From the NCBI RefSeq assembly GCF_900112255.1, contig NZ_FOLE01000008.1, forward strand, positions 1 to 64,000: DNA of 64,000 nt, written 5' to 3'. The stretch is from Flexibacter flexilis DSM 6793 (GTDB lineage Bacteria > Bacteroidota > Bacteroidia > Cytophagales > Flexibacteraceae). The notes under the pieces were generated by a model, which was not told where the DNA came from, ran no database searches, and worked only from the letters and a program-made list of their open reading frames with translations. The translations under genes were made by a program, and so were the position numbers. Positions 45,827-54,597 of this stretch are shown here, piece by piece (the first letter of the stretch is position 1; every line of letters begins with the position of its first letter).

Positions 45827-47212
45827 TTAAAATTCATTCATAAAAAAGTCAAAATCGCCTGTTGCCGCCGCCTTGAGTAACAGCGATTGCCAAATGTTGG
45901 TCAAGATAATGTCTTGGTCAATTTCGGCGCGGTTGAGCGTGTAAAACGTCTGGGTAACAGCCACCAAATCCGCCAAACCGTTTTTGTACAAAGCCGTTTT
46001 TTGGGTGTAGGCTTGTTGGGCGGCGGCTACTTGCTTAGGTGCTTCTTGCGCATTTTCGATGGCCAACTTGATTTTGGTATCTGCCGCATCCGACTGCGTT
46101 TTGAGTTGCTGTTCTACTACGTCGTATTCGCTTTGCAGGCCTTCTACCAACAGTTTTTGGGCACTTACCTTTTTGTTTACTTTGGCGATAGTGGTCAGAT
46201 TCCAGTTGAGTCCCATACCCAACAAATAATTCTGGCGATTGGGGCTGATGCCGTCCAGATAGTTGCGCGTGAACGAATTTTGGTTGCTGGCATAATCGGC
46301 ATTAAAACCCGAAGCCCGTGTTTGATAGATTCCCACAAGGCTAAGACTCGGATAATATTCTGTTTCTGAAGACTTTAGTTGTTGTTTGCCAAAGCTGATG
46401 CGGCTTTTGTAAAATTGCAAAATAGGATTGAGCGTGTCGCTGCTGGCTGCCGTCGGGTAGGCCGATTTGGGCGTTTTCTTCACAAAGGTCGTATCCAACA
46501 CCAAATCGCGCACTTCTACGCCCATCAGGGCAATGAGCTTGTTGTTGAGTTCTTTGTTTTGGTCTTTTATCTGATTTAATAAAATTTTAGCTTTCGATAC
46601 TTCCGCGGCGGCAAGCGTAGAATCTACACCCGCATTGAGGCCATTTTTCGCTTTTTGGGCAGTTGTTTTATAAAATATTTCCGCTCTGTCTAAATTCTTT
46701 TGTTGAGAAATAATCATGCGTTGGCTGGCCAAAAGATTAAGGTAAGCGGCTGCAATTCTGATTTTATGCTGAAATTTTTCTTGTTCCAAATCTTTCTCGT
46801 AGCGGCTGGCATCGGCTTTGGATAGGTTAATTCTTTGCTTTATTTTTCCGAAAGTAAAAAACTCCCAATTCACGTTGGTAAGGTAAAGTGCCCCGAACGC
46901 GGCGTTCCAGTTTTGGTGGGGCAGCGGCAAGCCCGACGAGGAAACGCCAAAGCCGCCAAACCCATACAGTGGGCCGTTTTGTCCGTTTACCGTGCCATAA
47001 TCTTGCTGTAAAGAGAGCGTCAGGTTGGGTAAATAATCGCGCTGCACTTGCTTTACGGTTTCGTTGGCCGCTTCCCAGTATTTGCCTTTGGCTTTGATGG
47101 TTCCGTAGTTGGCCACGCCAGTTTCTACGGCTTCTTTGAGCGATAGCGTTTGCCCAAAACTCTGATAGAATAATAAGAAATTGACAAAAAAGATAAGTCT
47201 TTTAAATTCCAT
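45827..47212 (-). CDS. TolC-like outer-membrane efflux protein
   Basis: A 461-residue protein with a signal peptide (LIFFVNFLLFYQSFG) and two OEP repeats typical of TolC family members (LSLKEAVETGVANYGTIKAKG at the start; long helices around 150-215 and 355-430). It is the outer-membrane channel of the tripartite pump. It is the first gene of the operon, 12 bases before the RND gene. A TAnnTTTG box lies on the minus strand at 47238-47245. Confidence 0.92.
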   Translation of the reverse strand: MEFKRLIFFVNFLLFYQSFGQTLSLKEAVETGVANYGTIKAKGKYWEAANETVKQVQRDYLPNLTLSLQQDYGTVNGQNGPLYGFGGFGVSSSGLPLPHQNWNAAFGALYLTNVNWEFFTFGKIKQRINLSKADASRYEKDLEQEKFQHKIRIAAAYLNLLASQRMIISQQKNLDRAEIFYKTTAQKAKNGLNAGVDSTLAAAEVSKAKILLNQIKDQNKELNNKLIALMGVEVRDLVLDTTFVKKTPKSAYPTAASSDTLNPILQFYKSRISFGKQQLKSSETEYYPSLSLVGIYQTRASGFNADYASNQNSFTRNYLDGISPNRQNYLLGMGLNWNLTTIAKVNKKVSAQKLLVEGLQSEYDVVEQQLKTQSDAADTKIKLAIENAQEAPKQVAAAQQAYTQKTALYKNGLADLVAVTQTFYTLNRAEIDQDIILTNIWQSLLLKAAATGDFDFFMNEF

Positions 47213-47237
47213 AATTGTTGATTGATTGATATAACTA

Positions 47238-47245
47238 CAAACATA
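47238..47245 (-). promoter_or_regulatory. Putative -7 box of the efflux operon
   Basis: TATGTTTG on the minus strand, 26 bp before the start codon of the TolC-like gene. The divergent gap 47213-47546 otherwise shows no clear repeats; the -33 element is not obvious. Confidence 0.4.
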
Positions 47246-47546
47246 AACGTCTTGGCGCGTATAGGAGTGTTTTTAGTGATAAATGCAGCTAATAAAATGA
47301 TGAATTCAATTCGTCATTTATACGCCGTAAAGTCTATGCCTATATGCTTTCTTTGCAAATAATAGAGCCCTAATTTTAGCTGCTAGTTACCAACAAGTGT
47401 GCTTTATTTTTAGTGCAATGTCCAATATTAAAATTTGATTAATTTGGTTTTTGGGCTAAAAATAGACTTTGATTTTGGCCACACACCAGCGCACCGCATC
47501 ACAATTAACTGTCTTTTTTCAAAACGATATATACTATACAAACGAT

Positions 47547-48566
47547 ATGAAATTTAAGTACGTCATAGACAATGAGTTGTTGCAAGAGATATTTATTTTA
47601 ATATTCTCTTTTGTGCTATTTACGCTCAACGATTGGATTTTTATTTTAAGTTGGAAAGGCTTTTTTTCGGGTGTCGTTTATTTCTCTATTTTGTACGGAC
47701 ACGCTCAATTTAATAGACATTTTATTTTACCTTTTTTGTGGAAAGAACAAAAGCCATTATTATATTTTTTACTTACGATTGTGGCCATGCTTATTTTTTC
47801 GGGAATTTTGTACGAAGTTTCTACCGAAATACTCTACAAAAATTGTTTTTTATATAAATCTTCGCACCAAAAAACGTATCAATTTCAATTGGCTTCGTTG
47901 GCGGGTACGCTGCTTTGTATTTTGGGAGCTTTGCAAATTTTGGCCTATTACAGGGAGCAAAAACGCAATTCCAGCATGAAATTAATTTCTAATGAGGTGC
48001 AACTCAATACGCTGAAAGGCCAATTAAATCCGCATTTTCTTTTTAATACTTTCAATACGCTGTATGGCATCAGTTTGCAATACCCCGAACGCACTTCGGA
48101 TATGATTATGCAAGTTTCGCAACTGATGCGCTATCAGGTCGAAAACTCGGCCAAAGAATATGTATCGCTGGAAGATGAAGTAACCTTCTTGAACAGTTAC
48201 ATAGAGCTTGAAAAAGAGCGAGTTGGCTACCGTTGTGCCATTGATGTAAACTTTGATATTGACCCAGAAAAAAACTATCAGATAGCCCCCATGTTGCTGA
48301 TTACTTTTATCGAAAATGCTTTCAAACATGGCGCGTGTAGCATCAAAGATTGCTTTGTTAAAATTTCTCTTTTGGTGAAAGATAATACACTTATTTTGCG
48401 CGTTATTAATTCAATTCCCAAAAAGAAAAAAGAAATTATTTCTACAAAAATTGGGATTGTAAATACCAAACAGCGTTTAAATATTATTTATCCGAATCGC
48501 TACCAATTAGATATAAAACCTTCGGCAGATATATTTGATGTACAATTAGAAATTCAGTTAGCGTAA
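47547..48566 (+). CDS. LytS-type sensor histidine kinase
   Basis: A 339-residue membrane kinase of the His_kinase (LytS/YehU) family. Four hydrophobic helices occupy about 12-140. The dimerisation/phospho-acceptor motif is LKGQLNPHFLFNTFNTL with H163, and the ATPase N-box is LLITFIENAFKHG. There is no recognisable extracellular sensor domain beyond short loops. The frame is open from a TTG at 47469, but ATG 47547 fits the membrane-helix start. It overlaps the LytTR regulator gene by one base and is divergent from the efflux operon. Confidence 0.9.
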   Translation: MKFKYVIDNELLQEIFILIFSFVLFTLNDWIFILSWKGFFSGVVYFSILYGHAQFNRHFILPFLWKEQKPLLYFLLTIVAMLIFSGILYEVSTEILYKNCFLYKSSHQKTYQFQLASLAGTLLCILGALQILAYYREQKRNSSMKLISNEVQLNTLKGQLNPHFLFNTFNTLYGISLQYPERTSDMIMQVSQLMRYQVENSAKEYVSLEDEVTFLNSYIELEKERVGYRCAIDVNFDIDPEKNYQIAPMLLITFIENAFKHGACSIKDCFVKISLLVKDNTLILRVINSIPKKKKEIISTKIGIVNTKQRLNIIYPNRYQLDIKPSADIFDVQLEIQLA

Positions 48567-49267
48567 TGAATACCGTCCGCAAATGTATTATTGTAGATGA
48601 TGAGCCAGCTGCGCATTATGTACTCATTAATTATATCAAAAAAAGCCCACAATTGGAACTGGCAAGCCAGTTTTTTAATGGTGTGGATGCGCTTAATTAT
48701 TTGCGAGATAATAAAGTTGATTTATTGTTTTTGGATATAGATATGCCCGAAATTACGGGATTAGATTTGCTCAAAATATTGCCTGCACCACCCAAAACAA
48801 TTCTTACGACGGCCTATTCTGAATTTGCGTTAGAAAGCTACGAATATGGTGTCATTGATTATTTGCTAAAGCCCATTTATTTCCCTCGTTTTCTGAAATC
48901 GGTGGATAGGTTTTTTTCGATGTATGGACAAGAAACTTTGCAAAATATAGATGAAAATATCAGCGTCATTTCCATAAAAGTAGATGGCATCATGGTAGAA
49001 TTGGCCTTAGACGATATCTTTTATGCGCAAAGTTTCGGAAATTATGTGAAATTATTTACTAAAAATAGAACCTATTTGGTGTCTTCGACTACCAACGAAA
49101 TTCAATGCAGTTTGCCCAGTCATCGGTTTATGCGTATTCACAAATCGTATATTGTGGCTTTAGACAAAATTCAGGAAATAGATAAAGATTTTGTGGTAAT
49201 TGGTCAGCAAAAAATCCCGATTGGTATTACTTACAAACGGGAGTTATCGGAATACTTGAAACGTTAG
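48566..49267 (+). CDS. LytTR-type response regulator
   Basis: A 233-residue regulator with a receiver domain (1-120; D11-D12, phospho-acceptor D57 in LLFLDIDMPEITG, Lys in DYLLKPIYF). A C-terminal LytTR DNA-binding domain follows (about 135-233; SISVISIKVDGIMVEL-like start, then MRIHKSYIVALDKI). It is the cognate partner of the LytS-type kinase. The divergent RND efflux operon is the nearest possible target. Confidence 0.93.
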   Translation: MNTVRKCIIVDDEPAAHYVLINYIKKSPQLELASQFFNGVDALNYLRDNKVDLLFLDIDMPEITGLDLLKILPAPPKTILTTAYSEFALESYEYGVIDYLLKPIYFPRFLKSVDRFFSMYGQETLQNIDENISVISIKVDGIMVELALDDIFYAQSFGNYVKLFTKNRTYLVSSTTNEIQCSLPSHRFMRIHKSYIVALDKIQEIDKDFVVIGQQKIPIGITYKRELSEYLKR

Positions 49268-49365
49268 TTAATACAAAAAAAGAGCAGTGTTTTGGATATT
49301 ATAATGGTATTTTAGATTTTTTAACTAATTTGCACTTATTTTTATACATACTGTCTTGGTTTGTT

Positions 49366-51129
49366 ATGTTACGTTTTTTTAGAACACTGCTATTTTTATT
49401 TTCTCTCATTTCCATTCAATCAAAGGCGCAATTAGTTGATTATTGGCATAGAAATGAAGCTCAACCGCGCATGGATTCGTTGTTGGGGATTTTCCAAAAC
49501 AAAATATTATATGTAGATTCTGCGGAGGCACTTGCCGAAATTCGATACCTTGAGAAAGTTACCAAGCCTTCTTTGGAGTTGCATTATTTGGCTAAATTTA
49601 TGGAAGGTTGCTATTATGGCGGAGGCCTTCAACCGAATATCCCGAAATCGTTGCCTATTTTTTTGAAAGCCGTACGAGATATTAAGCCTTATTCGAATAA
49701 GTGGACTCCCGAACTGGCCAGTATGTATGTATTTCATTTACAGGCTGCTGCATCGCATTATTTTATGCAAGAAAAAGGCATGGAACCGCAAGCGCAGCAG
49801 TTGTACATAGAATCGGATTCTATTTATAAAAAAATTGGCTACGATAATGCCTTTGGTTCGTTTCAGGTACTGGTCAATATTGGCGACTTTTATTTGAGAA
49901 TGAAAGAGTATCCTGTGGCGTTGGATTATTTGCAACGTGCGGCCAAATACATGGATAAAGACCCGTGGAATTGGTATAAAATCAATTATTATAATGATGT
50001 GGGATTGTGTTTGAGTAGGCTTCAAAAACATGAAGATGCGATTCATGCTTTTGAAAAAATAGAACCACTTATCGTCAGGCCTCGCGATAGTGTATGGGTA
50101 GGCTTACTCAATGGCAATATTGGGGAGGAATATTATACCTTAGGGCGATTGGAGGAGGCTGAAAAATGTTTGTTGATTGATTATCAGTATTCTATCCGCT
50201 ATAAAGAGATATGCAGTGCCGTAAATACGCTCAGAACCTTAGTTGAAATTAGCAAGAAACTTCATCGTTTGGATAAAGAAAAAAAATACTTGGATTGGGG
50301 CTTATATTGGAGCAAGTCATGCAATAATAGAGAGTATTTATACAAGCTTTTACAACAACATTCGGCATATCTGTACGAGATAAAAGACTATAAAAAGGCG
50401 TTGGAGGTTCGTATTGTGGCCGACAGTCTTGCCGATAGCTTGTCTTTGGCTGCCCAGCGGCGAAATATCGGGGAAAAGGCGCAGGCTTATGAGGAGAAAC
50501 AAAAGGAAGCGGCACTCAAAATATTGGAGCAAGAAAAAGAATACGCCACACTACAACGTAATTTTCTGCTTTTTGCGATGTTGGCTATATTGGTGTTGGC
50601 TGTTTTTGTGTTTCGGACGATGCGCCTTAACGCCCAACGCCAGCAGGGTTTGCTGGCACTCCAACAATCGCAGCTGGAACACGAAAGGCAAGAGGCATTA
50701 TTAGAATTGCATTCGTTCAGACAAAACATCAATCAGAAGAATAAACTTATCAAGCATTTTCAACAAGAACTCCTCTCGCTTAAGTCCATTCAGCAGCAAG
50801 AAGATTATGATGCTGCATTACAACAGCTAGAAGAACCATCTTTCGTAACACAACAAGATTGGGTATTGTTTAGCAAAGCATTTGAAAAAGTGCATCCGTC
50901 GTTTCTTCAAAATTTACAAAAAAAATACCCACAGGTTACGCCTGCCGAAACCCGTTTGTTGGTACTGACCAAGCTACAATATAGTGGAAAAGAAATTGCA
51001 TCAGCCTTGGGCGTTTCGCTGGATGCTGTACATAAAAGTAGGTATCGCTTGCGTAAAAAGCTTGATTTGCCAGAAGAGGATAATTTTACAAATTTGATAG
51101 AAGAAGCCTCTGGTTTAGTGCAAATTTGA
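49366..51129 (+). CDS. Membrane-anchored TPR protein with LuxR-like HTH
   Basis: A 587-residue protein with a signal peptide (LRFFRTLLFLFSLISIQSKAQ), periplasmic tetratricopeptide repeats (about 60-370), one transmembrane helix at about 410-430 (FLLFAMLAILVLAVFVF), a cytoplasmic coiled coil and a C-terminal helix-turn-helix (TPAETRLLVLTKLQYSGKEI ... ALGVSLDAVHKSRYRLRKKL). This is a common Bacteroidota one-component regulator layout in which periplasmic sensing is passed to a DNA-binding domain. ATG 49366 is preferred over the TTG at 49330. It follows the two-component genes by about 100 bases. Confidence 0.88.
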   Translation: MLRFFRTLLFLFSLISIQSKAQLVDYWHRNEAQPRMDSLLGIFQNKILYVDSAEALAEIRYLEKVTKPSLELHYLAKFMEGCYYGGGLQPNIPKSLPIFLKAVRDIKPYSNKWTPELASMYVFHLQAAASHYFMQEKGMEPQAQQLYIESDSIYKKIGYDNAFGSFQVLVNIGDFYLRMKEYPVALDYLQRAAKYMDKDPWNWYKINYYNDVGLCLSRLQKHEDAIHAFEKIEPLIVRPRDSVWVGLLNGNIGEEYYTLGRLEEAEKCLLIDYQYSIRYKEICSAVNTLRTLVEISKKLHRLDKEKKYLDWGLYWSKSCNNREYLYKLLQQHSAYLYEIKDYKKALEVRIVADSLADSLSLAAQRRNIGEKAQAYEEKQKEAALKILEQEKEYATLQRNFLLFAMLAILVLAVFVFRTMRLNAQRQQGLLALQQSQLEHERQEALLELHSFRQNINQKNKLIKHFQQELLSLKSIQQQEDYDAALQQLEEPSFVTQQDWVLFSKAFEKVHPSFLQNLQKKYPQVTPAETRLLVLTKLQYSGKEIASALGVSLDAVHKSRYRLRKKLDLPEEDNFTNLIEEASGLVQI

Positions 51130-51211
51130 TTTTGTTTGACTATAATTTAAACTTTTGTAGTTGTCCTATGTTTGTCCAACCCTAAAAAGTATTAAAATTC
51201 AAAATTCATAC

Positions 51212-51219
51212 TATATTTG
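51212..51219 (+). promoter_or_regulatory. Orphan TAnnTTTG box
   Basis: TATATTTG, with no gene immediately downstream. It would give a transcript of about 120 bases ending at the terminator at 51314-51344. Confidence 0.3.
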
Positions 51220-51313
51220 AAGTATTAAAATTAAAGGCTATGACAACAAAATCTTTATTGATTTTAAGGTGTAGTTTTTAACAGATAATTAGAGAGTATA
51301 TGGAAAAAAAGAA

Positions 51314-51344
51314 AAACCTTAGTCCTTTGGATTAAGGTTTTTTT
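51314..51344 (+). terminator. Plus-strand terminator in the 51130-51488 gap
   Basis: AAACCTTAGTCC pairs with GGATTAAGGTTT (one G-U pair, 3-base loop), followed by T residues. It is 185 bases after the TPR gene. Apart from this, the orphan promoter box and the rplS terminator, nothing else is visible in the gap. Confidence 0.75.
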
Positions 51345-51420
51345 GTTGCCTCCAACACAACAATACGTGGAACGGGTATTCAAGATAAAATACAAATATT
51401 GATTTTGGAATAAAGGCACA

Positions 51421-51455
51421 AAAAAAGCGGCACTTGTAGTAAGTACCGCTTTTTT
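51421..51455 (-). terminator. Terminator of the rpsP-rplS operon
   Basis: AAAAAAGCGGCACTT (51421-51435) pairs with AAGTACCGCTTTTTT (51441-51455); runs of A and T on both sides make it effective in both directions. Confidence 0.85.
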
Positions 51456-51488
51456 GTATCGTCAATAATAACGACCCTTGAGGGCTTA

Positions 51489-51845
51489 TTATCTTTTTTC
51501 TTTGATACGAGCTGCTTTGCCAGACAAGCCGCGTAGGTAGTACAAACGTGCGCGACGTACTGCACCACGACGTACGATTTCGATTTTGTCGATAGCAGGT
51601 GAAATGATTGGGAAGATACGCTCCACGCCAATACCGTTAGACACTTTACGAACTGTGAAAGTTTCGCCGTTAGTGTTAGGGTTTTTGCGTTGGATTACAA
51701 CACCTTGGAACTGTTGGATACGCTCCTTGTTACCTTCGCTGATTTTTACGTGAACATTGATAGTATCACCAGCCTTAAATGCAGGCAATTCAGCACGACG
51801 GTCTGTGTTGAACGCTCTTTCTACGATTTTGATTAACTCGCTCAT
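51489..51845 (-). CDS. rplS: 50S ribosomal protein L19
   Basis: A 118-residue L19. It contains [49 protein letters not shown] and [18 protein letters not shown], all diagnostic. The start is ATG 51845 ([12 protein letters not shown]); the open frame further upstream is not conserved. It is last in the classic rpsP-rimM-trmD-rplS order, 101 bases after trmD and followed by a strong terminator. Confidence 0.97.
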   Translation of the reverse strand: MSELIKIVERAFNTDRRAELPAFKAGDTINVHVKISEGNKERIQQFQGVVIQRKNPNTNGETFTVRKVSNGIGVERIFPIISPAIDKIEIVRRGAVRRARLYYLRGLSGKAARIKEKR

Positions 51846-51946
51846 GTTATTAATGATGTTAAAATAATGCGTTATTAGAAAAATTTTGAATAAAATAAAA
51901 GCTGGATAAGCGGACCGGCGCGTCAATCAAAAAAGAACACCGTTCA

Positions 51947-52636
51947 TTATGAGCCCAATAGTTTTTGATATAAGTCGGGTCGGCGTGTTTTGGTTCGCTC
52001 GATGGCTTGGTCGTTGCGCCACTGCTCAATGGCCTTGTGGTTGCCCGACAAAAGCACCTGCGGAACACTCATTCCTTCATAAACTTCTGGCCGCGTATAA
52101 ACGGGCGGAGCTAACAAACCGTCCTGAAACGAATCGGTTAGCGCAGAGGTTTCGTCCGAAAGGACATTGGGAATAAGCCTGACCAACGCGTCTGCAACGA
52201 CTGCGGCGGCCAATTCACCACCCGAAAGCACATAATCGCCTATGCTGATTTCGTGCGTAATAAATTTTTGTCTGATTCGCTCGTCCACGCCTTTGTAGTG
52301 GCCGCACAAAATCATGATATTTTCCACCATCGAATAGCGGTTGGCTATCGACTGCGAAAATTGTTCTCCGTCAGGAGTCATGTACATTATTGCATCGTAT
52401 TTACGCTCACTTTGCAAAGACATAATGCAGTTGGCTATGGGTTCGGGCATAAGCACCATTCCAGCACCGCCACCGTAGGCATAATCGTCGAGTTGTCCGT
52501 GTGCGTAAGTCGTGTAATCGCGCAAATCAATAACATTGATGCTGGCCAAACCTTTGTCCTTTGCTCTCTTGACGATCGAATGGTCAAAAGGACTGGCAAG
52601 CAATTGCGGTACACAAGTGATTATATCAATTCTCAC
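51947..52636 (-). CDS. trmD: tRNA (guanine-N1)-methyltransferase
   Basis: A 229-residue SPOUT methyltransferase that makes m1G37 in tRNA and prevents frameshifting. It has the trefoil-knot motifs IMILCGHYKGVDERI and EISIGDYVLSGGELAA, and the C-terminal PPVYTRPEVYEGMSVP and VLLSGNHKAIEQWR. It overlaps rimM by 11 bases, so the two are co-translated. Confidence 0.97.
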   Translation of the reverse strand: MRIDIITCVPQLLASPFDHSIVKRAKDKGLASINVIDLRDYTTYAHGQLDDYAYGGGAGMVLMPEPIANCIMSLQSERKYDAIMYMTPDGEQFSQSIANRYSMVENIMILCGHYKGVDERIRQKFITHEISIGDYVLSGGELAAAVVADALVRLIPNVLSDETSALTDSFQDGLLAPPVYTRPEVYEGMSVPQVLLSGNHKAIEQWRNDQAIERTKTRRPDLYQKLLGS

Positions 52637-53171
52637 GGTTTGGTTTTTCTTCTAAGTAAATTTCCAGTAGTCCGTCGGGCAATTGGGTTTGCACCTGTGC
52701 GTTTTCTTTGTCCACTGCCAACACGATTGCGTCTGTAAGCGGAATGAGTACTTCCACGTCCTGATAATCCATCGCCAACAAATGTTGTTGCGGAAGTTCA
52801 TAGACGGCAGTAACTTTTCCCAGTACACCTTTTAGTTTGTCAATTACCTGATAACCAATTATTTCGTGAAAATAAAACTGGTCTTCGTCCAAAGGCTCTA
52901 ATGCTTCTTCGGGCAAATAAAGTTCGCAGCTTTTCAGCAGCGCGGCTTTTTCTACGGTATTGACATCTTCCAGTTGCACAATGGCTTTGTTGCCGCGCAG
53001 CCTCAACGACTCAATGAAGTAAGGAACCAAACGGCCTTTTACTTCCAAAAATATCGATTCTAAATCCTCGTAATCTTCGGGGAAATCCACATCGAATACC
53101 ATGACAATTTCGCCGTGAATACCGTGTGTTTTCTCAACGTAGCCGAGCAAAAAACAATCGTCTTTGGTCAT
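52626..53171 (-). CDS. rimM: 16S rRNA processing protein RimM
   Basis: A 181-residue ribosome maturation factor that assists 30S head assembly through S19. The N-terminal beta-barrel (FLLGYVEKTHGIHGEI) and the C-terminal PRC-barrel (EIIGYQVIDKLKGVLGKV, LIPLTDAIVLAVDKEN) are clear. It lies 110 bases downstream of rpsP; an imperfect hairpin in that gap (53227-53251) may adjust the amount of rimM relative to rpsP. Confidence 0.95.
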   Translation of the reverse strand: MTKDDCFLLGYVEKTHGIHGEIVMVFDVDFPEDYEDLESIFLEVKGRLVPYFIESLRLRGNKAIVQLEDVNTVEKAALLKSCELYLPEEALEPLDEDQFYFHEIIGYQVIDKLKGVLGKVTAVYELPQQHLLAMDYQDVEVLIPLTDAIVLAVDKENAQVQTQLPDGLLEIYLEEKPNREN

Positions 53172-53226
53172 TGGGGTTGCAATCTGTGTGAAGGAAATAG
53201 ATTTTAAGAAATACGATTACACAACA

Positions 53227-53251
53227 AGAGCAGCCTTTGTGGGGCTACTCT
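53227..53251 (-). promoter_or_regulatory. Hairpin between rpsP and rimM
   Basis: AGAGCAGCC pairs with GGCTACTCT with one mismatch around a 7-base loop. No T run follows on the minus strand, so it is more likely an attenuating or processing hairpin than a full terminator. Confidence 0.35.
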
Positions 53252-53281
53252 GTGTGTGTGTTGCAAATGAATGCGTTAGGA

Positions 53282-53809
53282 TTATTCGGCAGCAGCAGCC
53301 TCGTCAGAAGCAGGAGCTTCTTCGGCAGGAGCAGCGGCTGCGGCGGCAGCAGCTTCCGCTTTTGCACGCAACGCTTCAGCACGAGCTTCACGAACTTTAG
53401 CTTCAGCAGCCAAACGAGCTTTTTGCGCGTCTGCTTTGCTTTGAGCCAAGTTGTCCACTTTGCCAGCGATTTTGTTTTCTTTCTTAGCTTTCCACTCAGC
53501 GAATTTCGCGTCAGCTTGTTCTTGAGTTACAGCACCTTTAATTACACCAATTTGAAGGTGGCGACGCAACAATACGCCTTTGTATGACAACATAGCACGT
53601 ACAGTGTCAGAAGGTTGTGCACCATTCATTACCCATTGGAAGGCTTTTTCTTCGTTAAGCTCGATAGATGCAGGGTTGGTATTTGGGTTGTAGATACCAA
53701 TTTTCTCGATGAAACGACCATCGCGTGGAGCGCGAGCGTCAGCAACTACTACATCGAATATAGCCAATTTTTTACGGCCTCTGCGAGCTAATCTGATTTT
53801 TACTGCCAT
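53282..53809 (-). CDS. rpsP: 30S ribosomal protein S16 with Ala-rich C-terminal extension
   Basis: The first 80 residues are a standard S16 ([52 protein letters not shown]). The remaining 95 residues form a Lys/Glu/Ala-rich extension ending in an alanine and acidic stretch. Extensions of this type are known in Bacteroidota S16. It is the first gene of the rpsP-rimM-trmD-rplS operon, with a good promoter at 53875-53905. Confidence 0.96.
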   Translation of the reverse strand: MAVKIRLARRGRKKLAIFDVVVADARAPRDGRFIEKIGIYNPNTNPASIELNEEKAFQWVMNGAQPSDTVRAMLSYKGVLLRRHLQIGVIKGAVTQEQADAKFAEWKAKKENKIAGKVDNLAQSKADAQKARLAAEAKVREARAEALRAKAEAAAAAAAAPAEEAPASDEAAAAE

Positions 53810-53874
53810 TGTTTATTAACTTATTAAAGTTGAGCGGCGGAACTCGTCCACCTATTTATATTTTTTTGAGGGCG

Positions 53875-53905
53875 CAAAGCTATCGAATCTTTTTTTTATT
53901 CCCAA
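53875..53905 (-). promoter_or_regulatory. Promoter of the rpsP operon
   Basis: On the minus strand TTG (53905-53903), 20 bases, then TAGCTTTG (53882-53875) matches the Bacteroidota -33/-7 consensus. The leader before rpsP would be about 60 bases. Confidence 0.6.
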
Positions 53906-53982
53906 TGCTTTAACAAAAAATATTTGGAAAATTTGATAACCAAAAAATATATCTGCATTTTTGTAACAATATCAGCCCAAAC

Positions 53983-54069
53983 AGAGAGGTGTCTGAGTGG
54001 TTGAAAGAGCACGCCTGGAAAGTGTGTATGCGCGAAATCGCATCGGGAGTTCGAATCTCCTCCTCTCTG
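53983..54069 (+). tRNA. tRNA-Ser (anticodon GGA)
   Basis: The acceptor arm AGAGAGG pairs with CCTCTCT, with discriminator G at 54069. The anticodon stem CACGC/GTGTG encloses CTGGAAA with anticodon GGA at 54017-54019. A long variable arm (TGCGCGAAATCGCA) marks a class II tRNA. The T arm contains TTCGAAT. The CCA end is not encoded. Confidence 0.95.
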
Positions 54070-54167
54070 CTTCTTATCTTATTACGCGTCAAAAACCACC
54101 TTGGCTTTTGCCCCAAATTATTCTTCCCAAACAAATTTTTACAGCTAAATTATTGATTTATTGCTGA

Positions 54168-54515
54168 TTACATATAAGCGGTTGCCCAGTTGGCCATCGC
54201 ATGAATCACGGGCAAAAGTCGCTGACCTGCCTCGCTGAGTCGATAAGTAACAAAAGGTGGCACTACGGCTTTGGCTTCTCGGATGATGAGTCCGTCGGCT
54301 TCCAACTGCTTGAGATGCTGAATGAGCACTTTTTCCGTAATGGCGGGAATAGATTTTTTCAGCTCGCTGTACCGCTTGCAATCTTCCGACAAATGATAAA
54401 TAATGATGGGTTTCCAATAGCTCCCGATTTTTTCCATCGTGAACGTAACAGGACACATTTCTTGCGCTGTCTTTTTGTTTTGCTGAATGGTCGATGTTTC
54501 TTTAATGGCTGTCAT
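54168..54515 (-). CDS. HxlR-family transcriptional regulator
   Basis: A 115-residue winged-helix repressor of the HxlR family. It opens with EMCPVTFTMEKIGSYWKPIIIYHL and continues with the helix-turn-helix SELKKSIPAITEKVLIQHLKQL and wing IREAKAVVPPFVTYRLSEAG. The cysteine in MCPV is at the place of the redox-sensing cysteine of YodB and HypR. It is divergent from the NmrA-like oxidoreductase gene and probably controls it through the repeats at 54531-54556. Confidence 0.93.
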   Translation of the reverse strand: MTAIKETSTIQQNKKTAQEMCPVTFTMEKIGSYWKPIIIYHLSEDCKRYSELKKSIPAITEKVLIQHLKQLEADGLIIREAKAVVPPFVTYRLSEAGQRLLPVIHAMANWATAYM

Positions 54516-54530
54516 GGCACATACTTTAGG

Positions 54531-54556
54531 GTAAGTACTTGTAAAAAAGTAAGTAC
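54531..54556 (+). promoter_or_regulatory. Candidate HxlR operator
   Basis: Two copies of GTAAGTAC (54531-54538 and 54549-54556), 18 bases apart. An imperfect inverted repeat (GTACTTGT with GTAAGTAC) lies within. It overlaps the -33 element of the oxidoreductase promoter, a good position for repression. Confidence 0.55.
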
Positions 54557-54569
54557 AAAAATACCTTTG
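54539..54569 (+). promoter_or_regulatory. Promoter of the NmrA-like gene
   Basis: TTG (54539-54541), 20 bases, TACCTTTG (54562-54569); the start codon is 29 bases downstream. Confidence 0.65.
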
Positions 54570-54597
54570 CAGCCATAAACATCAAAATAAATTTGAA

